Source: Rouxiella silvae (GTDB lineage: Bacteria; Pseudomonadota; Gammaproteobacteria; Enterobacterales; Enterobacteriaceae). Taken from it: a stretch of DNA of 64,000 nt. The notes beneath the pieces were generated by a model. It worked only from the letters and a program-made list of their open reading frames with translations. It made no database searches and was not told the origin of the DNA. The stretch's first letter is position 1, and every line of letters begins with the position of its first letter. The stretch spans positions 41,357-105,356 of the forward strand of contig NZ_MRWD01000008.1 of NCBI RefSeq assembly GCF_002093625.1. Direction: 5' to 3'. This document shows positions 7,896-17,158 of this stretch, in pieces. Made by a program: the position numbers and the translations under genes.

Positions 7896-9758
7896 ATGAG
7901 TCTTGATATAGCCAAATACCCAACGCTGGCCTTGGCGGAGAATCCTGAAGAACTCCGCTCGCTTCCTAAAGAAAGCTTACCAAAGCTCTGCGACGAGCTG
8001 CGCCAGTATCTGTTGGACAGCGTAAGTCAGTCCAGCGGACATTTCGCCTCCGGTCTCGGCACCGTTGAGCTAACTGTCGCCATGCATTATGCCTACAACA
8101 CGCCATTCGACCATCTGGTGTGGGACGTCGGGCATCAGGCTTATCCGCACAAAATACTGACCGGCCGCCGCGACAGGATCTCAACTATTCGTCAGAAAAA
8201 CGGGCTGCATCCTTTCCCTTGGCGCAGTGAGAGTGAGTACGACGTGCTGTCGGTGGGTCACTCTTCAACCTCAATAAGCGCTGGTCTGGGCATGGCAGTT
8301 GCAGCCGAACGTGAAGGCAAAGGGCGTCGCACTATTTGCGTCATTGGCGACGGTGCCATCACTGCCGGCATGGCGTTTGAGGCAATGAACCACGCCGGTG
8401 ATATCAAGTCCGATATGCTGGTGGTGCTTAACGACAACGAAATGTCGATTTCTGAAAATGTCGGCGCGTTGAATAATCACCTGGCACAGTTGCTGTCCGG
8501 CAAACTTTATTCCCGACTGCGCGAAGGCAGCAAAAAAGTGCTTTCCGGCGTTCCGCCTATCAAAGAGCTGATTCGCCGTACCGAAGAGCACCTGAAAGGC
8601 ATGGTAGTGCCCGGCACGCTGTTTGAAGAGCTTGGTTTCAACTACATTGGCCCGGTTGACGGGCATGATGTGGTTGCGCTGACCCAAACGCTGAAAAATA
8701 TGCGCGATTTAAAAGGCCCGCAACTGCTGCACGTCATGACGCGCAAAGGCAAAGGCTATGCGCCGGCAGAAAAGGATCCGATCAGCTGGCACGCCGTGCC
8801 GAAGTTCGATCCCGCCAGTGGAACCTTGCCGAAAAGCAAAGAAGGTTTGCCGAGCTACTCGAAGATCTTTGGTGACTGGCTGTGCGAAACCGCCGCCGGC
8901 GACAGCAAACTGATGGCCGTTACGCCAGCAATGCGTGAAGGTTCGGGCATGGTTAAATTCTCCAAGTCCTTCCCGCAGCAGTATTTCGACGTCGCAATTG
9001 CCGAACAGCATGCAGTGACCTTCGCCGCAGGCTTGGCAATCGGCGGTTACAAGCCGGTGGTGGCGATTTATTCGACCTTCCTCCAGCGCGCCTATGACCA
9101 GGTTATCCACGACGTGGCGATTCAGAACCTGCCGGTGCTGTTTGCCATTGACCGCGGCGGCATTGTCGGTGCCGATGGGCAGACGCATCAGGGCGCGTTT
9201 GACCTTTCGTTCCTGCGCTGTATTCCGAACATGATCATCATGACGCCAAGCGATGAAAATGAATGCCGCCAGATGCTGCATACCGGTTATCACCACCAGC
9301 AAGGCCCAGTCGCCGTACGTTATCCACGTGGCACCGGCACAGGTGCGGCCTGTGAACCCCTGGCCTCCTTGCCCATCGGTAAAGCCGTCGTGCGTCGTGA
9401 AGGTGAGAAAATCGCCATTTTGAACTTCGGCACACTGCTGCCTGAAGCCAAAGCAGCGGCTGAAAAACTTAACGCCACGCTGGTCGATATGCGCTTCGTC
9501 AAGCCTTTAGACAATGAACTGATCCTTTTACTGGCCGCGAGCCATGACTCACTGGTGACGGTTGAAGAAAACGCCATCATGGGCGGTGCAGGCAGCGGAG
9601 TGAATGAGCTGTTGATGTCTAAACGCGTTCTCGTTCCCGTGCTGAACATCGGCCTACCGGACCTGTTTGTGCCGCAGGGTACGCAGGAAGAGATCCGCAG
9701 TGATATTGGCCTCGACGCCGCAGGCATCGAACGTCAGATAAACGACTGGCTTGCCTGA
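7896..9758 (+). CDS. dxs: 1-deoxy-D-xylulose-5-phosphate synthase
   Basis: Dxs is the thiamine-diphosphate enzyme that joins pyruvate and glyceraldehyde-3-phosphate, the first step of the MEP isoprenoid pathway and a source for thiamine and pyridoxal. The 620 residues equal E. coli Dxs. His49 lies in [10 protein letters not shown]. The TPP/Mg motif runs from [15 protein letters not shown] to [13 protein letters not shown], and the general-base glutamate is in [13 protein letters not shown] near 370. A C-terminal transketolase domain follows. It starts 67 bases after ispA in the same operon, and a hairpin terminator follows at 9768-9801. Confidence 0.98.
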   Translation: MSLDIAKYPTLALAENPEELRSLPKESLPKLCDELRQYLLDSVSQSSGHFASGLGTVELTVAMHYAYNTPFDHLVWDVGHQAYPHKILTGRRDRISTIRQKNGLHPFPWRSESEYDVLSVGHSSTSISAGLGMAVAAEREGKGRRTICVIGDGAITAGMAFEAMNHAGDIKSDMLVVLNDNEMSISENVGALNNHLAQLLSGKLYSRLREGSKKVLSGVPPIKELIRRTEEHLKGMVVPGTLFEELGFNYIGPVDGHDVVALTQTLKNMRDLKGPQLLHVMTRKGKGYAPAEKDPISWHAVPKFDPASGTLPKSKEGLPSYSKIFGDWLCETAAGDSKLMAVTPAMREGSGMVKFSKSFPQQYFDVAIAEQHAVTFAAGLAIGGYKPVVAIYSTFLQRAYDQVIHDVAIQNLPVLFAIDRGGIVGADGQTHQGAFDLSFLRCIPNMIIMTPSDENECRQMLHTGYHHQQGPVAVRYPRGTGTGAACEPLASLPIGKAVVRREGEKIAILNFGTLLPEAKAAAEKLNATLVDMRFVKPLDNELILLLAASHDSLVTVEENAIMGGAGSGVNELLMSKRVLVPVLNIGLPDLFVPQGTQEEIRSDIGLDAAGIERQINDWLA

Positions 9759-9767
9759 TTAGCCTTG

Positions 9768-9801
9768 AAAATCTCCCTTTTATTTAGCAAAAAGGGGGAT
9801 T
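9768..9801 (+). terminator. Terminator-like hairpin after dxs
   Basis: AAATCTCCCTTTT pairs with AAAAGGGGGATTT around an 8-base loop. The following T-run is weak (ATCCTTTCC), so termination may be partial. Confidence 0.6.
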
Positions 9802-9890
9802 TATCCTTTCCAACACCTCTTCCCCCCCTTTCCCTCTTCAGACTACGCTACAGTTAAAGCCTGTATAAAAAGTTTGTTTTAGAGGACATC

Positions 9891-10865
9891 ATGCAATATA
9901 CCCACTTTGGAACAACCGGCCTGAACGTGTCACGCCTGTGCCTCGGCTGTATGACCTACGGTGAACCTTCCCGAGGAAAACACGCCTGGACGCTGCCGGA
10001 AGAGAGCAGCCGTCCGTTGATCAAACAGGCGATAGACGCCGGAATTAACTTCTTTGATACCGCCAACAGCTACTCTGACGGCAGCAGTGAAGAGATCGTC
10101 GGGAAAGTTCTGCGCGAATACTTAGCGCGTGATAAATACGTGCTGGCAACCAAAGTCTTCTTCCCGTTGCCTGATCTAAAAGGCGGCCTATCTCGCGCCT
10201 CGATTCTGCAATCGATTGACGACAGCCTGCGTCGTTTAGGCACCGACTACGTTGACCTGTTGCAGATCCACCGCTGGGACTACGACACGCCAATCGAAGA
10301 AACCCTTGAAGCACTCAATGACGTGGTTAAGGCCGGTAAAGCGCGCTTTATTGGCGCATCATCGATGCATGCCGCCCAGTTCAAACAGGCGCTAGATATT
10401 CAGCAGCAGCAAGGCTGGGCACCCTTTGTCTCGATGCAGGACCAGTACAATCTTATCCAGCGCGAAGAAGAGAAAGAGATGCATCCGCTGTGCGTGGAGA
10501 GAAACATTGCGGTGCTGCCGTGGAGTCCACTGGCGCGCGGGCGTTTGACGCGTCCGTGGGGAGAAACCACCGCGCGCTCCGTTTCCGATGAGGTGATCCC
10601 GACGCTGTACGGTGACACGGAAGAAGCCGATGCAAAAATTGCCGAACGCGTAGAAAAGATTGCCGCCGACCACGGCGTGCCGCGTGCACAAATTGCGCTG
10701 GCGTGGATTTTGAACAAACCGGCCGTAACGGCACCGATCATCGGCGCCTCGCGGGCAGGCCATCTTGAAGATGCCATTGCAGCGCTGGATATCGCGCTGA
10801 GCATTGAAGAGATCGCCGAGCTGGAAATGGCCTATCAGCCGCATCAGGCAACCGGTTTTAAATAA
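9891..10865 (+). CDS. yajO: Aldo/keto reductase YajO
   Basis: This 324-residue cytoplasmic NADPH-dependent oxidoreductase of the aldo/keto reductase superfamily has the same length and position as E. coli YajO. The catalytic tetrad is visible as Asp and Tyr in FFDTANSYSDG, Lys in LATKVFFP and His in LQIHRWD. The cofactor segment near the C-terminus reads APIIGASRAGHLEDA. In E. coli, YajO has been linked to thiamine supply and xylulose metabolism; the physiological substrate here is not evident. GAGGA precedes the ATG, and TATAAA at 9864-9869 is a possible -10, suggesting an own promoter after dxs. Confidence 0.94.
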   Translation: MQYTHFGTTGLNVSRLCLGCMTYGEPSRGKHAWTLPEESSRPLIKQAIDAGINFFDTANSYSDGSSEEIVGKVLREYLARDKYVLATKVFFPLPDLKGGLSRASILQSIDDSLRRLGTDYVDLLQIHRWDYDTPIEETLEALNDVVKAGKARFIGASSMHAAQFKQALDIQQQQGWAPFVSMQDQYNLIQREEEKEMHPLCVERNIAVLPWSPLARGRLTRPWGETTARSVSDEVIPTLYGDTEEADAKIAERVEKIAADHGVPRAQIALAWILNKPAVTAPIIGASRAGHLEDAIAALDIALSIEEIAELEMAYQPHQATGFK

Positions 10866-10948
10866 TACTAATCAAGAAATGCAAAACGGGCGATGGAGTA
10901 GACCTCCAAACGCCCGTTTATTCTTCGGCTATCCTAAGCTGGAAGCCT

Positions 10949-11533
10949 TTAGAACAAACCCGCAGGCCAGTGATGGCCAATCAGATAGATAATCGCCGCG
11001 CCAAACACCCCGGCGACCACGTCGTCAATCATGATGCCCATGCCGCCCTGAACGTTGCGGTCAAACCAGCGAATAGGCCACGGCTTCCAGATATCAAGAA
11101 TACGGAACACCACGAATCCTATTAATACCCACTGCCAGTCATTGGTTGGCAGCGCCATCAGCGTTATCCACATGCCAACAAATTCGTCCCACACGATGCT
11201 GCCGTGGTCATGAACGCGCATATCTTTGGCGGTTTGACGACACAGGTAAACGCCGATACAGATTGAGAACATCACCACCAGCGAATAGACCTGCCAAGGT
11301 AAGTAAGTCATCACAATCCAGAACGGAATTGCCGCGATGGAACCGGCGGTGCCGGGTCCAATGGGGAACAGACCACTGCCAAAGCCGGTTGCCAATAAAT
11401 GCCAAGGGTTGCGCAGATTCAGGCGTTTTTTAGCCGCTGCCATATCAGCGGCATCGTTACCGGTTCTGCCCTTGTGGCGCATCGGGCGCTTTCTGTTTCC
11501 TGCGTTGCCGCTGGCGTTGTTTTCGACGGTCAC
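10949..11533 (-). CDS. pgpA: Phosphatidylglycerophosphatase A
   Basis: PgpA removes phosphate from phosphatidylglycerophosphate at the inner membrane to make phosphatidylglycerol. The protein has [21 protein letters not shown], the [16 protein letters not shown] block and three to four membrane segments, like E. coli PgpA (172). I choose the GTG at 11533. Its GTGA overlaps the thiL stop by four bases, and AGGAG lies 8 bases upstream, a typical coupled start. This gives about 194 residues, with an N-terminal tail of roughly 20 more residues than E. coli. An ATG at 11482 would remove most of that tail. Confidence 0.94.
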   Translation of the reverse strand: MTVENNASGNAGNRKRPMRHKGRTGNDAADMAAAKKRLNLRNPWHLLATGFGSGLFPIGPGTAGSIAAIPFWIVMTYLPWQVYSLVVMFSICIGVYLCRQTAKDMRVHDHGSIVWDEFVGMWITLMALPTNDWQWVLIGFVVFRILDIWKPWPIRWFDRNVQGGMGIMIDDVVAGVFGAAIIYLIGHHWPAGLF

Positions 11534-12516
11534 TGTGCAATCTCCTGTGCGAAATGGTCGTATCCCTGCCACTCGAGTTCAACAGTCTCACCCGAGCGCT
11601 GATATTTGATACCTTCGGAAAGCGGCGCAATCTGCCCTACGCAGGTAAAACGCACGCCCAGATGACCGAGTGCCACTTCCAGCGCACCGCGGTTAATTTC
11701 AGGCGCGGTGAAGCACAGCTCATAGTCTTCCCCTCCAGTGAGCGCCCACTTCAAGGCCTGCTCAGGATCGACGTGTTGCAGCATCTCACTCGAGTAAGGC
11801 AGAAGGTCAAGGTCGAGACGCGCGCCGCACTCACTGGCCTTGAGGATGTGCCGCAGGTCGGAAACCAGGCCGTCGGAGATATCAATCGCCGATGACGCCA
11901 GCTGGCGCAGCGCTTGCCCCTGCAGTACGCGTGGCTGCGGGCGAAGATGGCGCTTAATTAACGCCTTGCTGGCCTGCTCATCGTTTATCTGCAAGCGGTC
12001 CTGCAAAATGGTCAGCCCCGCCGCGCTGTCGCCGAGCGTGCCGGTGACGTAAATCCAGTCGCCGACCCGCGCTCCGCTGCGCAGCAGTGCGCGTCCAGCC
12101 GGGATCAGGCCCTGAATAGTCAAGGTCATGCTCAACGGGCCGCGCGTCGTATCACCGCCTATCAGCTGCATACCGTAATAATCGAGCTGTTCAAACAAGC
12201 TGTCGCTGAAGGCCTCAAGCCAGTCGGCGTCAACCTTGGGCAGTGTCAAAGCCAGTGAAACCCAGGCAGGGTCAGCTCCCATCGCCGCCAGGTCGCTGAG
12301 GTTTACCGCCAGCGCCTTGTAGCCAAGATCGGCAGGAGAAATAGTGCTAAGGAAATGAATACCTTCGACGAGAGTGTCGGTACTTACTGCTATTTGCTGC
12401 TTGTCAGTCACAGTCAGCAAGGCGCAGTCGTCGCCAATGCCTAACTGTACGTCCTGACGTGCCGTTCTGTAACGGTTGAAATAGCGCGCAATTAAATCAA
12501 ATTCACCGCATGCCAT
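11530..12516 (-). CDS. thiL: Thiamine-monophosphate kinase
   Basis: ThiL phosphorylates thiamine monophosphate to the active cofactor thiamine diphosphate with ATP. The product of about 328 residues begins [13 protein letters not shown], exactly where E. coli ThiL begins. The longer open frame upstream is rejected for that reason. PurM/ThiL motifs include [37 protein letters not shown] and SGGEDYEL-like [10 protein letters not shown]. It is cytoplasmic. It is followed by pgpA with a GTGA overlap and preceded by nusB across a region with a striking palindrome (12544-12590). Confidence 0.97.
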   Translation of the reverse strand: MACGEFDLIARYFNRYRTARQDVQLGIGDDCALLTVTDKQQIAVSTDTLVEGIHFLSTISPADLGYKALAVNLSDLAAMGADPAWVSLALTLPKVDADWLEAFSDSLFEQLDYYGMQLIGGDTTRGPLSMTLTIQGLIPAGRALLRSGARVGDWIYVTGTLGDSAAGLTILQDRLQINDEQASKALIKRHLRPQPRVLQGQALRQLASSAIDISDGLVSDLRHILKASECGARLDLDLLPYSSEMLQHVDPEQALKWALTGGEDYELCFTAPEINRGALEVALGHLGVRFTCVGQIAPLSEGIKYQRSGETVELEWQGYDHFAQEIAQ

Positions 12517-12543
12517 AGTGTGATCCCAGATTATGACGATCCT

Positions 12544-12590
12544 GCGTTTCACAATGCATTAAGGCCGGATATCCGGCCTTAATGAAACGC
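12544..12590. repeat. Perfect 28-bp palindrome with outer paired arms between nusB and thiL
   Basis: The bases at 12557-12570 (CATTAAGGCCGGAT) are followed directly by their exact reverse complement at 12571-12584. GCGTTT (12544-12549) and AAACGC (12585-12590) add an outer stem across a 7-base bulge. No T-run follows on the minus strand, so this is not a classical terminator. In RNA it would form a long stem within the nusB-thiL message, a possible processing or attenuation site. Confidence 0.75.
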
Positions 12591-12608
12591 GTTCTTTGAT
12601 GAGGAACG

Positions 12609-13022
12609 TTACTTCTTACGAATGTGCGGGCCTGCTTTGTCCAGCACACCGTTAACAAACTTGTGACTATCTTCAGCACCGAAGGTTTTAGCCAGTTCGA
12701 TAGCTTCGTTGATTGCCACTTTATAAGGGACGTCCTGGCGTTTGCTCAGCTCATACAGAGCCAGACGCAAAATCGCACGTTCAACCTGACCCAATTCTTC
12801 GAGCTGGCGAGACAAATACGGAGCCATCAGCGCGTCGAGCTTATCGGCTGAGGTGGCAACACCTGACAGCAGCTCACGGAAATAGGTAATGTCGACATCT
12901 GTGACATCCTGCTCGGTCAGGAACTGTAATTCAACATCGGCGATGTCGTTTTTAGACAACTGCCAAGAATAAAGCGCCTGTACGGCACATTCACGGGCGC
13001 GGCGACGAGCAGCAGGTTTCAC
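12609..13022 (-). CDS. nusB: Transcription antitermination factor NusB
   Basis: NusB binds boxA RNA with S10 (NusE) and supports antitermination on rRNA operons. This all-helical 137-residue protein starts [21 protein letters not shown] and contains the conserved [14 protein letters not shown] and [14 protein letters not shown] helices. Length is close to E. coli NusB (139). It sits 20 bases downstream of ribH, forming the conserved ribH-nusB-thiL-pgpA run. Confidence 0.98.
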   Translation of the reverse strand: MKPAARRRARECAVQALYSWQLSKNDIADVELQFLTEQDVTDVDITYFRELLSGVATSADKLDALMAPYLSRQLEELGQVERAILRLALYELSKRQDVPYKVAINEAIELAKTFGAEDSHKFVNGVLDKAGPHIRKK

Positions 13023-13042
13023 GGAATTCCCCTTAACTAGAT

Positions 13043-13513
13043 TCAGGCCTTAATGGCCTTGATAACATTTATCATTTCAAGCGCGGTCAGGGCAGCTTCT
13101 GCACCTTTATTACCGGCTTTAGTTCCCGCGCGTTCGATGGCTTGTTCAATGCTTTCTGTTGTTAGCACACCAAAGGCAACTGGGATTTCACTGTTCATTG
13201 CAACACTGGACAGTCCAGAGCTACATTCGCCAGCGACGAATTCAAAATGGGCTGTGCCCCCACGGATAACGGTACCTAGAGCAATAACAGCGTCATACTT
13301 TTTGCTGTTAGCCAACGCACGTGCGGCGAGTGGCAGCTCATAAGCACCTGGAACCCATACGACGGTGATGTTGTCGTCTGCAACCTGTCCAATACGTTTT
13401 AACGCATCAACCGCGCCAGAAAGCAGGCTGTCGTTGATGAAATTATTAAAACGGGCAATCGCGATGGCTACTTTCGCGTTAGGAGTTGCTACAACACCTT
13501 CAATAACGTTCAT
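13043..13513 (-). CDS. ribH: 6,7-dimethyl-8-ribityllumazine synthase
   Basis: Also called ribE in E. coli. It condenses 3,4-dihydroxybutanone-4-phosphate with the ribitylaminopyrimidine to form lumazine, the penultimate step of riboflavin synthesis, as an icosahedral capsid-like shell. The 156 residues match E. coli. [24 protein letters not shown] and the catalytic histidine region are present. Unlike the tightly packed E. coli layout, 205 bases and a terminator separate it from ribD, and it seems to have its own promoter and a structured leader. Confidence 0.98.
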   Translation of the reverse strand: MNVIEGVVATPNAKVAIAIARFNNFINDSLLSGAVDALKRIGQVADDNITVVWVPGAYELPLAARALANSKKYDAVIALGTVIRGGTAHFEFVAGECSSGLSSVAMNSEIPVAFGVLTTESIEQAIERAGTKAGNKGAEAALTALEMINVIKAIKA

Positions 13514-13547
13514 AGAATTTCCTTAGGATGGGTTAAATCGTTATGTT

Positions 13548-13584
13548 TTTTATTAAAAGCCCAATACCGGCTTTTATTAAAAGC
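13548..13584 (-). promoter_or_regulatory. ribH leader with 13-bp direct repeats and alternative hairpins
   Basis: TTTTATTAAAAGC occurs at 13548-13560 and again at 13572-13584. On the ribH message, GCTTTT-AAT-AAAAGC can pair within the first copy, or AAAAGCC can pair with GGCTTTT of the second copy across a 7-base loop followed by AATAAAA. The two pairings exclude each other, as in attenuators. No FMN riboswitch motif is visible. Confidence 0.45.
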
Positions 13585-13634
13585 TTAATGCTAAATAGCA
13601 TCGACCCAGCCCATGCTTAGCCGCAGGGGGGCGG

Positions 13635-13643
13635 ATTCTATCA
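13635..13643 (-). promoter_or_regulatory. Possible ribH-nusB promoter, extended -10
   Basis: The minus strand reads TGATAGAAT, an extended -10. It follows the ribD terminator and would give a ribH leader of about 115 bases containing the repeat element. No clear -35 is present. Confidence 0.45.
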
Positions 13644-13694
13644 TATTATTCCCCTGCCTGGACACACGGTTTTGTAAACCTGGGCAGACAGATA

Positions 13695-13719
13695 AAAAAT
13701 AAACCGCCATCAAGGCGGT
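13695..13719 (-). terminator. Rho-independent terminator overlapping the ribD stop
   Basis: On the minus strand ACCGCC-TTGAT-GGCGGT is followed by TTATTTTTTATC. The stem begins within the TGA of ribD. It should separate nrdR-ribD from ribH-nusB. Confidence 0.85.
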
Positions 13720-14858
13720 CAGTAGACCGGTTTAAGGCGTAAACGCAGGTCAGGACCCACTTGCCTGATGTCGCTAAATTCAAAATTTGGGGCATCGACG
13801 AGGCTTTCAAGTCCCGGTAATACGCACAGCGCGCGGCCGTTTTGACCCAGCAACTTAGGTGCCATATAAACGATCAGCTCGTCCACCAGCCCGGCCTGAA
13901 GCAGCGCGCCAGCAAGCTCAGATCCAGCTTCTACCCAGACGGAGTTCACCTGACGTTTCGCCAACTGCATCATCAGAATGACCAAATCGACGCGATTGTC
14001 CGAGGTCGCCGGCACAGTCAACTGCTGCACAGCGTCGGGCCAGACCTTATCGTCGGCCTGTAGACGGGCCAAAAGCGTTTCACCCGGCTGCTGTACCAGC
14101 TTGTGCTGTGGGGTGACACGATTTTTGCTGTCAACGATCACCCGTAAGGGCTGGCGAACGTCCTCGGCAGATGCACTGGCGTTTGAAGAAAGCGCCGGAT
14201 ACTGGCTCTGCGTCTCGTCACCCAGTTCACTCCAGCGCACGGTCAATGACGGGTCATCGGCCAGCACGGTCGCACTTGAGCTAAGAATGGCGGAACTTTC
14301 GGCACGAAATCGCTGAACGTCCTGGCGAGCCGCAGCAGACGTTATCCACTGACTTTCACCCGAGGCCATAGCGGTTCTGCCGTCTAACGAGGCGGCCATT
14401 TTAAGCTGAACATAGGGAAAACCGGTGCGCATGCGCTTAAGAAAGCCCAGATTAACGGCCTCGGCTTCACTGAGCATCAGTCCGTTACTGACCTCAACGC
14501 CCGCCTGCTTAAGGCGATAAAGCCCGCGGCCTGCGACTTCTGGGTTGGGGTCCTGCATCGCGGCAACCACACGTGAAATGCCCGCGGCCAGCAGCGCATC
14601 AGCACAGGGCGGCGTGCGGCCATGATGACTACAGGGTTCGAGGGTCACATAGGCGGTGGCGCCGCGTGCACGTTCACCGGCCATGCGCAACGCGTGAACC
14701 TCTGCGTGAGGGCCACCGGCTTTTACATGAAAACCTTCTCCGACAATTTCGCCTTTGTTAACGATAACGCAGCCTACGTTGGGATTTGGCGTAGTGGTGA
14801 ACCGGCCTTTACGCGCGAGTTCAAACGCTCGCGCCATGTAGTATTCGTCGCTGAACAT
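13719..14858 (-). CDS. ribD: Bifunctional riboflavin biosynthesis deaminase/reductase RibD
   Basis: RibD carries out the second and third steps from GTP to riboflavin. The N-terminal domain deaminates diaminohydroxyphosphoribosylaminopyrimidine and the C-terminal domain reduces the ribosyl side chain with NADPH. The protein has 379 residues. Zinc ligands His51 (HAEVHA), Cys76 and Cys85 (PCSHHGRTPPC) and catalytic Glu53 are visible. The reductase domain starts near 146 (PYVQLKMAASLDGRTAM). It follows nrdR by 41 bases, as in E. coli. Confidence 0.97.
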   Translation of the reverse strand: MFSDEYYMARAFELARKGRFTTTPNPNVGCVIVNKGEIVGEGFHVKAGGPHAEVHALRMAGERARGATAYVTLEPCSHHGRTPPCADALLAAGISRVVAAMQDPNPEVAGRGLYRLKQAGVEVSNGLMLSEAEAVNLGFLKRMRTGFPYVQLKMAASLDGRTAMASGESQWITSAAARQDVQRFRAESSAILSSSATVLADDPSLTVRWSELGDETQSQYPALSSNASASAEDVRQPLRVIVDSKNRVTPQHKLVQQPGETLLARLQADDKVWPDAVQQLTVPATSDNRVDLVILMMQLAKRQVNSVWVEAGSELAGALLQAGLVDELIVYMAPKLLGQNGRALCVLPGLESLVDAPNFEFSDIRQVGPDLRLRLKPVY

Positions 14859-14899
14859 AGCCTTCCCTGTAGGGTTATCTGCCGTGGCGAGTGGATGTT

Positions 14900-15349
14900 T
14901 TAATCTTGAAGTCGGGCAATTTCTTCACCGAATTCACGAATATCTTCAAAACTGCGGTAAACGGAGGCGAAGCGAATATAGGCGACTTTATCCAGCCCTT
15001 TCAACGCATCCATCACCAAGTTACCAATCATTTTGGCGGGAACTTCTCGTTCACCGGTGGCACGAAGCTGAGATTTAATGTGACTGATCGCCATTTCCAC
15101 ATCGTCTGAGCTCACAGGGCGCTTTTCGAGCGCTTTCAAAAAACCGCTGCGCAGTTTATCTTCATTGAACGGTTCACGGACCTCGTTACTTTTAATCACG
15201 CGTGGCATAACCAGCTCCGCGACTTCAAAGGTGGTGAAACGCTCACTGCACACCAGACACTGACGGCGGCGGCGAACCTGGGATCCATCGCCTACCAGGC
15301 GTGAATCGATGACTTTCGTGTCAACAGCTGCACAAAATGGACAATGCAT
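14900..15349 (-). CDS. nrdR: Transcriptional repressor NrdR
   Basis: NrdR represses ribonucleotide reductase genes in response to (d)ATP. The 149 residues match the family. A zinc ribbon with Cys3, Cys6, Cys31 and Cys34 comes first (MHCPFC ... CLVC), then an ATP-cone at about 49-139 ([18 protein letters not shown]). I start at 15349, just after AGGAAG, and reject the 51-codon upstream extension because the protein must begin with the zinc ribbon. Possible promoter elements on the minus strand are TTGTTG and TAAACT with a 16-base spacer. Confidence 0.98.
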   Translation of the reverse strand: MHCPFCAAVDTKVIDSRLVGDGSQVRRRRQCLVCSERFTTFEVAELVMPRVIKSNEVREPFNEDKLRSGFLKALEKRPVSSDDVEMAISHIKSQLRATGEREVPAKMIGNLVMDALKGLDKVAYIRFASVYRSFEDIREFGEEIARLQD

Positions 15350-15501
15350 AGAACTTCCTGCTCGGATAATATCTGGACAATAGTTTAGCGCGAAGTGGCG
15401 CGACAACAAAGGCTGTCGCAACGTTGGCGCACTATCGTGATAAACTTTGGCACTAAACCCTACACCAAAAGACAGAAATCGCAGAAAAGGACTTAAGGTC
15501 A

Positions 15502-16059
15502 ATGACTCCCTCTTATCGTGCCGTTTTCGCGGTGACCGCCCTGCTCAGCCTGGCGGGATGCGCACAGCAGGACCCTCAGTTGCCTGCACTAACCAAAGAA
15601 GTGAATCAGCTAAACCAAAAACTTGACCGGTTGACCGATCTCGCCGGGGCGCTTGAGCATCAAACCATGCTCAACCGCCAGTCAACTAACGGCGTTTATC
15701 TGCTGCCTCAGGCCAAAAGCCCGGCCCTGCTCAATACCGAATTCGCCCAGTTAAGTTTGGCAATAGAGTCCGTGGCTTCTGACAGCACCGGTACCAGCGC
15801 AGTGCTGAAGATTAAATCGGTCTCGGGTAAACCCCTTCCAGCGTTCAGCGCCGTGGTTGATTGGGGGCAGCTCGACCAGGTCACCGGCAAACCTTTAACG
15901 GTAGATATGCAATCGCAGGTCATTAACGTCACGCCAAGGTTACTGCCTTCGAGCGAGCAAACTACCGAAGTGCGCTTTGGCAACGTAACGCCCGAGACGC
16001 TGGGGTTTGTGCATCTGCATCAGCTGACCTTAACACCCGCAGCTCCAACGCAGCCGTAA
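15502..16059 (+). CDS. yajI: DUF3251 lipoprotein (YajI-like)
   Basis: This 185-residue protein has a lipoprotein signal peptide ending in the lipobox LAGC (Cys20), so it should be lipid-anchored to the cell envelope. A short heptad-like region ([19 protein letters not shown]) follows the anchor, then a beta-rich domain. Position next to nrdR and domain type match E. coli YajI, whose function is unknown. In E. coli tsx and yajD lie between yajI and secF; here both are absent and a shared terminator follows. Confidence 0.88.
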   Translation: MTPSYRAVFAVTALLSLAGCAQQDPQLPALTKEVNQLNQKLDRLTDLAGALEHQTMLNRQSTNGVYLLPQAKSPALLNTEFAQLSLAIESVASDSTGTSAVLKIKSVSGKPLPAFSAVVDWGQLDQVTGKPLTVDMQSQVINVTPRLLPSSEQTTEVRFGNVTPETLGFVHLHQLTLTPAAPTQP

Positions 16060-16076
16060 GTCTGGCCGTAATGCAT

Positions 16077-16116
16077 AAAAAAAGCCTCGCGGTGATTAAA
16101 CAGCGAGGCTTTTTTA
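16077..16116. terminator. Bidirectional terminator between yajI and secF
   Basis: The stem AAGCCTCGC / GCGAGGCTT has an A-run before and T6 after, with a 12-base loop, serving the two convergent genes. Confidence 0.9.
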
Positions 16117-16176
16117 TTACTTCAATATCAATGCTATCAGTTCATCCAGACGCCTCACGAGGCACCCATACTACGC

Positions 16177-17148
16177 TTAAGGCAGAAGTGAGGGCTGGTC
16201 GGCCCCTTCTTTCTCGACTTTTTGCTGAAGCATATGTTCGCGCTTCATGCCCAGCTTCAGAGCCAAGGCAGAAGCAACATAGATAGATGAAACAGTACCG
16301 ATAGTGACACCAATCAACATCGTCAGTGAGAACCCTGCAAGCAGAGGACCGCCGAAGATGTAGAGCATCAGAACAACCATCAGCGTGGTCGCTGAGGTCA
16401 TAATGGTGCGGCTTAGCGTTTGGGTCAGGGACACGTTCATGATTTCGTAAGAGTTACCGCGACGAATTTTGCGGAAGTTTTCACGAATACGGTCCGATAC
16501 CACGATACTGTCATTCAGCGAGTAGCCGATAACCGACATCAGTGACGCGACAATCGTCAGGTCGACCTCTATCTTGAACAGCGATAGAACGCCCATCGTA
16601 ATGATAACGTCATGCGCCAGTGCAAGAACCGCACCGAGTGCCAAACGCCATTCAAAACGAAAACCAACGTAGATAAGGATACAGATAAGCGCAATCAACA
16701 GCGCCATTCCCCCGGCTTGCGCCAAGTCACTGCCCACGCTGGGTCCGACAAACTCGATACGTTTAACGGTCGCGGTCTTGTCGACATCGGCGTTGATCAG
16801 GCTGATAACTTTGTTACCCAGTTCCTGACCGGCGCTGTCAGAGGCCGGTGGTAAACGAACGACCACGTCACGGCTGCTGCCAAAGTTCTGTACGATCGGA
16901 TCTTTAAACCCGGCTTTCTCAAGCGAATCGCGCATATTATCGAGATTTGCAGGCTGAGACAGGGTGATTTCAATTACCGTACCGCCGGTAAAATCCAGAC
17001 CCCAGTTAAACCCGCGAACACCCATAATCGCGATTGACGCGATTAACAACAGGCCTGAAATCAGGAAGGCCACGTTGTCCCAGCGCATAAAGTCGATGAC
17101 TTTACGGCCATAGTTGAGTTGTTCAACAGTATAATCTTGCTGTGCCAC
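16177..17148 (-). CDS. secF: Protein translocase subunit SecF
   Basis: SecF pairs with SecD in the inner membrane and uses the proton gradient to aid protein export through SecYEG. From the GTG at 17148 (after GGAGTG) the product has 323 residues, the same as E. coli. Six membrane segments, the [10 protein letters not shown] block and the [20 protein letters not shown] motif of the RND-like fold are present. The 35-codon longer frame upstream lies inside secD and is rejected. The gene starts 10 bases after secD. Confidence 0.98.
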   Translation of the reverse strand: MAQQDYTVEQLNYGRKVIDFMRWDNVAFLISGLLLIASIAIMGVRGFNWGLDFTGGTVIEITLSQPANLDNMRDSLEKAGFKDPIVQNFGSSRDVVVRLPPASDSAGQELGNKVISLINADVDKTATVKRIEFVGPSVGSDLAQAGGMALLIALICILIYVGFRFEWRLALGAVLALAHDVIITMGVLSLFKIEVDLTIVASLMSVIGYSLNDSIVVSDRIRENFRKIRRGNSYEIMNVSLTQTLSRTIMTSATTLMVVLMLYIFGGPLLAGFSLTMLIGVTIGTVSSIYVASALALKLGMKREHMLQQKVEKEGADQPSLLP

Positions 17149-17158
17149 AACGCACTCC

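Noticed and set aside
8709..9302. 197-codon minus-strand open frame inside dxs
   Set aside because: Shadow of dxs; no start signal and no recognisable domain.
13514..13700. FMN riboswitch upstream of ribH
   Set aside because: None of the conserved RFN-element blocks are present; only local repeats and hairpins are seen.
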